A DNA stretch of 11,076 bases, taken from an uncultured Gammaproteobacteria bacterium (GTDB lineage Bacteria; Pseudomonadota; Gammaproteobacteria; Rariloculales; Rariloculaceae). Positions 6,898 to 11,076 of this stretch are shown piece after piece. The position numbers and the translations under genes were made by a program. The first letter of the stretch is position 1. Each line of letters begins with the position of its first letter. The notes beneath the pieces are model-generated. The model did not search any database and was not told the origin of the DNA. It worked only from the letters and a program-made list of their open reading frames with translations. The stretch spans positions 1-11,076 of the forward strand of contig CAMPKU010000149.1 of assembly GCA_946887385.1 (NCBI GenBank), written 5' to 3'.

Positions 6898-8458
6898 AGT
6901 CTTCGGAGACGCCCGCGGCGATGGCGGTCGCTAGCCAACGGGCGGCCGCAGCGGGCGTCTCCTTGCCGGCTTCGCGATCCACGCGATAGTTTGCCTCGCG
7001 CATCAGCGTCACCGGAATGGCGCCGATCAGCGGTGACAGAGCGCGTTGCAGCACGGCGTCGCGCGCTTTGTCCGCCGCGATCAACACGATCGCGTCGTAC
7101 GGCGGTATGGCGCCGGCAGGATCGTCGAGCACGACGAGGTCGTTGGCCGCGATGCGCCCGTCACTGGTGAACGCCGAGATCACGTCCACGTCGCCGTCGA
7201 CGACGGCTTGATACATGAACGTGGATTGGAACTCGCGGCGGCTCGCGAACTGAACCCCGTAGCGCTCGCGCAGCGCTTGCCATTCGGGACGCGCAAAAAA
7301 CTCGAAATCGCCGCCGATGGAAAAGCCGGGCGCGTGCGCGGCCAGATCCGCGATCGTGACGATGCCGAAATTTTCCGCGCGATCGCGGCGCATGCCGAGG
7401 CCATAGGCGTTCTCGAATCCGAGCGCGCCCAACATCAAGATGCCATGCTCTCGCTCGAGCCACTCGCCGATCTCGGCCAGCATCACGTCGCGCGCGGGGA
7501 TGTCGGTGCGCCGCATGACGTTGGCCCAGATCGTGCCGCTGTAGTCCACGTAAACGTCGATGTCACCATTTGCCAACGCCGTGAACACGACCGCCGAGCC
7601 GAGCCCGGCGCGCTGCCTAACAGTGCCTCCCAAGGCCGCGATCCGATTCGCCATCAGCTCTGCGAGAATGAACTGCTCCGAGAAGCTCTTGGCGCCGACC
7701 ACGTAGGCCGCGGTAGCGCCCCGCCCCACCGGCACGGCCGCCGCGGCCACACCGAGCGCAAGCGCGAGAACACCGGCCGCCACGCGCGCCCGGCTGCGGC
7801 GCGCCACGCCGGCTTCGATGAGCCCAAGCAACTGATCGACGAGCAGTGCGAGGCACGCGGCGGCGACGCAACCGAAAAGCACCGCCACCCAGTCTTGCAC
7901 CTGCAATCCCGAGAATATGTAGTTCCCGAGGCTCACCTGGCCCACGGGCGTCGACAACGTCGCCGTGCCGATCACGAGCACGGCGGCCGTGCGAACGCCG
8001 GCCATGAGCAGCGGTGCTGCGAGCGGCAGCTCGACGCGCCACAGGCGCTGCCACTCGGTCATGCCCACGCCGCGCGCGGCTTCGACGATCGCCGGATCGA
8101 TGTTCAGAATGCCCGCAACGCCGTTGCGGATCACCGGCAACATCGAATAAAGGGTGAGCGCGAGCAGCGACGGCAAAAAGCCGAGCGCGGAGAAGCCGGC
8201 GCCAAGTAGCCGTTCGGCCAGCTCCGAGAAAGCCAGCAGCAGCGGATAGAACAGCGCCAGCAGCGCAATGCTGGGAATGGTTTGAATCAGGCTCGCGAAT
8301 GCAAGCACGAGCCAGCGCACGCGGGCGTAGCGCACGGCCGCAATCACGAGCACCACGCTAAGCATCAGCCCGCATGCCATCGCCGCGGCGCTCAAGAGCA
8401 CGTGCTGGCCCAAGTAGTCGGGCAGCAATGCCCACGCGTTCGCGGCGCGCTCCATCAT
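6896..8458 (-). CDS. Osmoprotectant ABC transporter: fused permease and substrate-binding protein
   Basis: This 520-residue protein combines two parts of an OpuB/OpuC (betaine, choline, carnitine)-type importer. Residues about 1-215 are the permease with six or so helices and the ATPase-contact EAA loop EAARGVGMTEWQRLW...LPLAAP (126-149). A further hydrophobic segment (about 226-244) tethers the C-terminal domain. Residues about 251-520 are an OpuAC-type binding domain: VGAKSFSEQFILAELMA (254-270), NGDIDVYVDYSGTIW (297-311), DGDVDVISAFTSDGRI (421-436) and IPPYDAIVLI (451-460). Such permease-binding protein fusions are known in OpuABC/BusAB and ProWX-like systems. The homodimer would carry two binding domains. 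The start ATG (8458) overlaps the ATPase stop as ATGA. The ligand is probably a quaternary ammonium osmolyte, not proven. No independent binding-protein gene is present nearby, consistent with the fusion. Confidence 0.93.
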   Translation of the reverse strand: MMERAANAWALLPDYLGQHVLLSAAAMACGLMLSVVLVIAAVRYARVRWLVLAFASLIQTIPSIALLALFYPLLLAFSELAERLLGAGFSALGFLPSLLALTLYSMLPVIRNGVAGILNIDPAIVEAARGVGMTEWQRLWRVELPLAAPLLMAGVRTAAVLVIGTATLSTPVGQVSLGNYIFSGLQVQDWVAVLFGCVAAACLALLVDQLLGLIEAGVARRSRARVAAGVLALALGVAAAAVPVGRGATAAYVVGAKSFSEQFILAELMANRIAALGGTVRQRAGLGSAVVFTALANGDIDVYVDYSGTIWANVMRRTDIPARDVMLAEIGEWLEREHGILMLGALGFENAYGLGMRRDRAENFGIVTIADLAAHAPGFSIGGDFEFFARPEWQALRERYGVQFASRREFQSTFMYQAVVDGDVDVISAFTSDGRIAANDLVVLDDPAGAIPPYDAIVLIAADKARDAVLQRALSPLIGAIPVTLMREANYRVDREAGKETPAAAARWLATAIAAGVSED

Positions 8459-9252
8459 TGCGGCGGGCGCACGTCGTCGAGCATCGCCGCCACGCGCAGC
8501 ATCTGGCGTCGCGGCATCTCCATGAGGTTGCGAACACCGGCGTCGGAATGCTCGTTCATCATCTCGTGCGGCGTGCCGGTCGCGACGATCGAGCCGCCGC
8601 TCATCACCACGATGCGGTCCGCAAGCAGCACGGCCTCGAGCACGTCGTGCGTCACCATCACCGTGGTGAGGCGCATGCGGTCGTGCAGTTGCCGATAGTC
8701 GGCGGCGAGTGCGTCGCGAGTCACGGGATCGAGCGCGCCGAACGGTTCGTCCATGAGCATGATCGCAGGGCGCGCCGCCAACGCCCGCGCGACACCGACG
8801 CGCTGGCGCTGTCCGCCCGACAGCGCTGCGGGGAACCGGTGCGCCATCTCTACGGGCAAGTTAACGAGCTCGAGCAGCTCGAGCACGCGCTCGTGCATGC
8901 GCGCCTGGTCCCAGCCGAGCAGCCGCGGCGTCACCGCGATGTTCTCGGCCACCGTCATGTGCGGAAAGAGGCCCACGCGCTGGAACACGTAGCCGATGCG
9001 GCGCCGCAGCTCATACCCGGCCGTGGCGCCCGTGGGCGCACCTTCGATGAGCACTTCGCCGGTGTCGGGCCGCAACAGGCGATTGATGGTTTTCAACAAC
9101 GTGGTTTTGCCGGAGCCGGACTCGCCGAGGATGACGAGCAGCTCCTGCGGCCACACGTGCAGATTTACGTCGCGCACGGCGACGCTGCGGCCATAAGCCA
9201 GGCTCACGGAACGCAGCTCGATCAACGGCTGCTTCCGCGGCGCGCCGGTCAC
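8455..9252 (-). CDS. Osmoprotectant ABC transporter ATP-binding protein
   Basis: This is the ATPase that powers the importer encoded downstream; 265 residues. It has all nucleotide-binding motifs: Walker A GESGSGKT (43-50), Q-loop Gln91 (VFQRVGLFPHMTV), signature LSGGQ (144-148), Walker B IMLMDEP (164-170), D-loop GALDP and switch His202 (VTHD). The start is a GTG at 9252, chosen because it overlaps the methyltransferase stop as GTGA and gives a normal N-terminus (PLIELRSVSLAYG). An open frame continues to 9609, but those 119 residues are Arg-rich and are the shadow of the methyltransferase gene. OpuCA and ProV/OpuAA ATPases carry C-terminal CBS domains used for osmotic or c-di-AMP sensing; this one ends about 60 residues after the H-loop and lacks them. 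It overlaps the permease fusion gene by 4 bases (ATGA). Confidence 0.94.
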   Translation of the reverse strand: MTGAPRKQPLIELRSVSLAYGRSVAVRDVNLHVWPQELLVILGESGSGKTTLLKTINRLLRPDTGEVLIEGAPTGATAGYELRRRIGYVFQRVGLFPHMTVAENIAVTPRLLGWDQARMHERVLELLELVNLPVEMAHRFPAALSGGQRQRVGVARALAARPAIMLMDEPFGALDPVTRDALAADYRQLHDRMRLTTVMVTHDVLEAVLLADRIVVMSGGSIVATGTPHEMMNEHSDAGVRNLMEMPRRQMLRVAAMLDDVRPPQ

Positions 9253-10187
9253 GGCTCGAGCGCCACCTGTTGACCCTCGTCGCCGGGCACGTGGACGTAA
9301 CGCGTACCCGTGGGCCGGTTGCGTCCTACGCAGATCGTGACGATATCTTCGAGCCGAGCGCGCTCGACGTCGGCTGCGGGCCTCGACACGAATAAATCGG
9401 CTTGCATCAAACCGTCGGATTCGAAGCCGTCGGTTTGAAGACCGCGGCGCTCGAGCTGGCCCAAGCAGTGCTCGAGCTCGTCCACGTCGCTGAAGCGGCG
9501 CTGCACGAACAGCGCGCTGTCGAGATGCTCGGTGACGAGCCCGCGTTTGGCGAACAGCGCGCGCAGCGCGTCGTAGGGGAACATTCGCATTACGAACGAC
9601 ACGATCCACACGGGACGCGACGTGGCCGCCAGGATCGAGTCGAACGTCTTGTCCGACACGTAACCCACGGCGCCCGTCGAGAGCACGATGTCGACGTTGC
9701 TCATCACCTCTTGAGCTTCGCGCGTGAGCGGCGCGGTTTCGAGGTCGGCGACGACACCGTTCTCGATCAAGCCCACGTCTTTGGCGTAGCGGATGGCAGG
9801 CTCCGACGTGTCGAGCCCCACGAATGAGGCCACGCCCGTGTCGGGCCAGCTCGCATAGTAGTTGCGATCGAGACGCTTCACTTCGGCCGAGTCGAGGCTC
9901 GCCATTTCGTGGCGCGCGTAGCGTCGTCGCAAGCTCGTAAACGTCACCGGAAAGCGATGCACCGCTGCATTGATGCCGTACGACGAGCCAACGTCGAGCA
10001 CGACGGGCTTGCGACGATAGCGCTGCGCATACGTTGCGAGAAGTTGCCGGATGACGGGCGCTGCGACGTCGGGGATCATGTAGTCGAGCGCACCCAGCAC
10101 GGAAAAGTATCCGCGTGGATCGTCCTTCACGTAAATGTCGTCGAAGTTGGCCTTGGTCGAATTGATCGACACGAAGTTGGCGCTCAT
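9249..10187 (-). CDS. Class I SAM-dependent methyltransferase, function unknown, first gene of the osmoprotectant operon
   Basis: This is a predicted cytoplasmic methyltransferase of 312 residues. The Rossmann core is visible: motif I VVLDVGSSYGINA (62-74), motif II VGLDTSEPAIRYAK (123-136) with Asp126 as a probable SAM ribose contact, VADLETAPL (145-153) and VDIVLSTGAVGY (164-175). The N-terminus NFVSINSTKANFDDIY and DPRGYFSVLGALDYMIP is characteristic of a bacterial group I recall only as unannotated methyltransferases. I cannot assign the acceptor. It does not show obvious similarity to glycine/sarcosine methyltransferases of betaine synthesis, though I cannot test that. The start ATG has GGGAGG (10200-10195) 7 bases upstream. 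Its stop overlaps the ATPase start as GTGA, so it is part of the osmoprotectant transport operon and may act on the imported or stored solute; that link is inference. Confidence 0.88.
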   Translation of the reverse strand: MSANFVSINSTKANFDDIYVKDDPRGYFSVLGALDYMIPDVAAPVIRQLLATYAQRYRRKPVVLDVGSSYGINAAVHRFPVTFTSLRRRYARHEMASLDSAEVKRLDRNYYASWPDTGVASFVGLDTSEPAIRYAKDVGLIENGVVADLETAPLTREAQEVMSNVDIVLSTGAVGYVSDKTFDSILAATSRPVWIVSFVMRMFPYDALRALFAKRGLVTEHLDSALFVQRRFSDVDELEHCLGQLERRGLQTDGFESDGLMQADLFVSRPAADVERARLEDIVTICVGRNRPTGTRYVHVPGDEGQQVALEP

Positions 10188-10194
10188 AGCGATA

Positions 10195-10200
10195 CCTCCC
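10195..10200 (-). promoter_or_regulatory. Strong Shine-Dalgarno for the methyltransferase gene
   Basis: GGGAGG on the minus strand lies 7 bases before the ATG at 10187. It fixes the start and marks the first well-translated gene of the operon. Confidence 0.8.
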
Positions 10201-10355
10201 GGGTCATACGGAAAAGATTAGCCCCTACGCAGGCTTTCAAGCCGCGTGCGCCTAGCGACGCGCGCTAAATATCGTTCTTGGTCGGACGAGGGTCCGCAGC
10301 GGTGGCGAGCACGGCATTGCCGAGAATCTCGCGGGACGGCCCGCCTTCGGGTTTG
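10201..10355 (-). other. Candidate untranslated leader of the methyltransferase/osmoprotectant operon
   Basis: If the promoter at 10362-10390 is used, the transcript has a leader of about 165 bases before the ATG. It contains several short inverted repeats: GCGGG/CCCGC (10331-10335 with 10340-10344), CGAGA/TCTCG (10321-10331), CGGAC/GTCCG (10283-10287 with 10292-10296), TAGCG/CGCTA (10253-10257 with 10263-10267) and GGCTT/AAGCC (10232-10243). I recognise no known riboswitch. Five-base stems are frequent by chance in GC-rich DNA. No start codon opens a convincing small gene here. Confidence 0.35.
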
Positions 10356-10361
10356 CCCGCT

Positions 10362-10390
10362 ACTATACCACCGCCAGCCGGCGATGGCGA
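10362..10390 (-). promoter_or_regulatory. Candidate sigma70-type promoter for the osmoprotectant operon
   Basis: On the minus strand TCGCCA (10390-10385; 4 of 6 match to TTGACA) and TATAGT (10367-10362; 5 of 6 match to TATAAT) are separated by exactly 17 bases. The site lies just after the stop of the CMD-family gene (10400-10398), which favours a separate transcription unit starting here. TATAGT stands out in otherwise GC-rich DNA. A second, weaker TTGAAA (10240-10235) lies nearer the gene but has no good -10. Confidence 0.45.
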
Positions 10391-10397
10391 CCGCGCA

Positions 10398-11066
10398 TCA
10401 GCGCGGGAGCAGCGGCTCGAGCTCGGGCTCCACGCCTTCGGGCAACGGATGGTCGTCGACGTTGAGCAACATCGACACCGTGCTGTAGTAGCCGAGCGTA
10501 AAGATGATCTCGGCGACGCCCTGCTCGCCGAATGCGGCCTTCGCGGCGGCAAACGTGTCGTCGCTCACGCGCTTCGTCTGCAGCAGCTCGTCGCAGAAGC
10601 GATGCAGCGCAGCTTCACTCGGCTGCATCGCACGCGGCCGCTCGCCGGCGGCAATGGCCGCGACAATCGCCGGATCGAGCCCTGCCGACAGCGCGCCCGC
10701 CTTGTGTGCATTCCATTCGAAATGCGACGTCCAATGCCGCATCACCATCAGAATCGCCATCTCGCGCAACGGCGCCGCGAGCACGGAGTTGAAGCGCACT
10801 TGCGCGCCGAGCTCCTGCGCGAGATCGCCCATGAGCGGCGAGCGCAGCATGACGTTGAAGGGCCCCGCCATCGACGTGCGCGGACCGTCGAGCACGTGGC
10901 GCGTCATGGTCCTTTGCTCCTCCGACATCTGCGCCCACTCGAGCGCCGGAAAGCGGTTACCGACGAGGTTGGGATCGAGCGCCTCGGCTTCGGCGGCGGG
11001 CGGTGCCCGGGCGCCGGGCGCTCCCGTATCCGAGGCGCGCGGGACCAACCTCGTCGGGAAACGCAT
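10398..11066 (-). CDS. Carboxymuconolactone decarboxylase/AhpD-like family protein (start uncertain, near window edge)
   Basis: The 222 residues run from the ATG at 11066; the frame stays open to the window end, so the true start may lie outside. Residues 1-33 are Ala/Pro/Arg-rich and may not be native. The CMD fold begins near RFPALEW (38-44). The core is RSPLMGDLAQELGAQVRF (75-92), LREMAILMVMRHW (100-112), EWNAHKAGALSAGL (117-130) and IAAGERP (138-144). AhpD peroxidases use a CXXC pair; here the corresponding segment is HWTSHFEWNAH (111-121) with no cysteine, and the only Cys (158) is elsewhere. It therefore belongs to the EW-x-x-H type of CMD protein, often annotated without known activity, rather than a thiol peroxidase. 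It is on the same strand as the osmoprotectant operon but 210 bases upstream and probably transcribed separately. Confidence 0.85.
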   Translation of the reverse strand: MRFPTRLVPRASDTGAPGARAPPAAEAEALDPNLVGNRFPALEWAQMSEEQRTMTRHVLDGPRTSMAGPFNVMLRSPLMGDLAQELGAQVRFNSVLAAPLREMAILMVMRHWTSHFEWNAHKAGALSAGLDPAIVAAIAAGERPRAMQPSEAALHRFCDELLQTKRVSDDTFAAAKAAFGEQGVAEIIFTLGYYSTVSMLLNVDDHPLPEGVEPELEPLLPR

Positions 11067-11076
11067 TACGGGCGAC

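Noticed and set aside
7046..8209. Long open plus-strand frame (387 codons) opposite the permease/binding-protein gene
   Set aside because: Its translation is His/Arg/Ala-rich with no hydrophobic or fold pattern, while the opposite strand encodes a full ABC permease and binding domain. It is a shadow typical of high-GC DNA.
8862..8905. Repeated GAGCTCGAGCAGCTCGAG-like stretch
   Set aside because: It lies within the ATPase helix rich in Leu and Glu (HERVLELLELVNL) and is explained by CTC/GAG codon use, not by a DNA repeat element.
9253..9609. N-terminal extension of the ATPase gene
   Set aside because: The 119 extra residues are Arg/Ala-rich and lie wholly inside the methyltransferase gene. 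The GTG at 9252 with the GTGA overlap gives the normal family start.
10265..10397. Possible small gene or frameshifted tail after the CMD gene (ends at TAG 10267-10265)
   Set aside because: The frame reads protein-like at its end (EILGNAVLATAADP), but it has no start codon between the CMD stop and this stretch, and the CMD protein ends at a normal length. I could not support it as a gene.

Overview
The window is high-GC DNA (about 65% by eye) with dense short-spaced genes. It holds a predicted outer-membrane lipoprotein, a periplasmic cupin and an MscS-type channel, so it most likely comes from the chromosome of a Gram-negative bacterium, probably a proteobacterium. I saw no rRNA, tRNA, CRISPR array, insertion sequence, integrase or phage gene. 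No gap between genes exceeds about 210 bases.

Left part (1-2578). A cyclophilin-type peptidyl-prolyl isomerase lipoprotein (minus strand, cut by the left edge) is divergent from an MFS transporter of the metabolite:H+ symporter type. Their 104-base spacer carries a 12-bp-arm inverted repeat over two back-to-back candidate promoters. The transporter converges on a small secreted cupin, and the two stop codons overlap inside one tetranucleotide.

Middle and right (2666-10187). Eight consecutive genes lie on the minus strand. In transcription order they are: a class I SAM methyltransferase; the ATPase of an osmoprotectant (betaine/choline-type) ABC importer; a fused permease plus substrate-binding protein; an MscS-family channel; a YcaD-like MFS transporter; a secreted cysteine-rich protein of unknown function; and two GNAT acetyltransferases. 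Methyltransferase/ATPase, ATPase/permease and GNAT/GNAT each overlap by 4 bases (GTGA, ATGA, ATGA). MscS follows the permease fusion by 8 bases with its Shine-Dalgarno overlapping the stop, and the MFS gene follows MscS by 11 bases. The first five genes therefore look like one transcription unit that joins osmolyte uptake, osmolyte release through a channel, a possible exporter and a methyltransferase. The 65-base gap before the secreted protein makes its membership, and that of the GNAT pair, less certain.

Right edge (10398-11066). A carboxymuconolactone-decarboxylase/AhpD-like protein without the CXXC peroxidase motif lies on the same strand. Between it and the methyltransferase is a 210-base gap with a good candidate promoter (TATAGT -10, 17-base spacer) and a leader of roughly 165 bases rich in short hairpins.

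The most interesting item is the methyltransferase-led osmotic-homeostasis operon. Its individual families are known, but this combination suggests a role for the uncharacterised methyltransferase and MFS protein in osmolyte handling.
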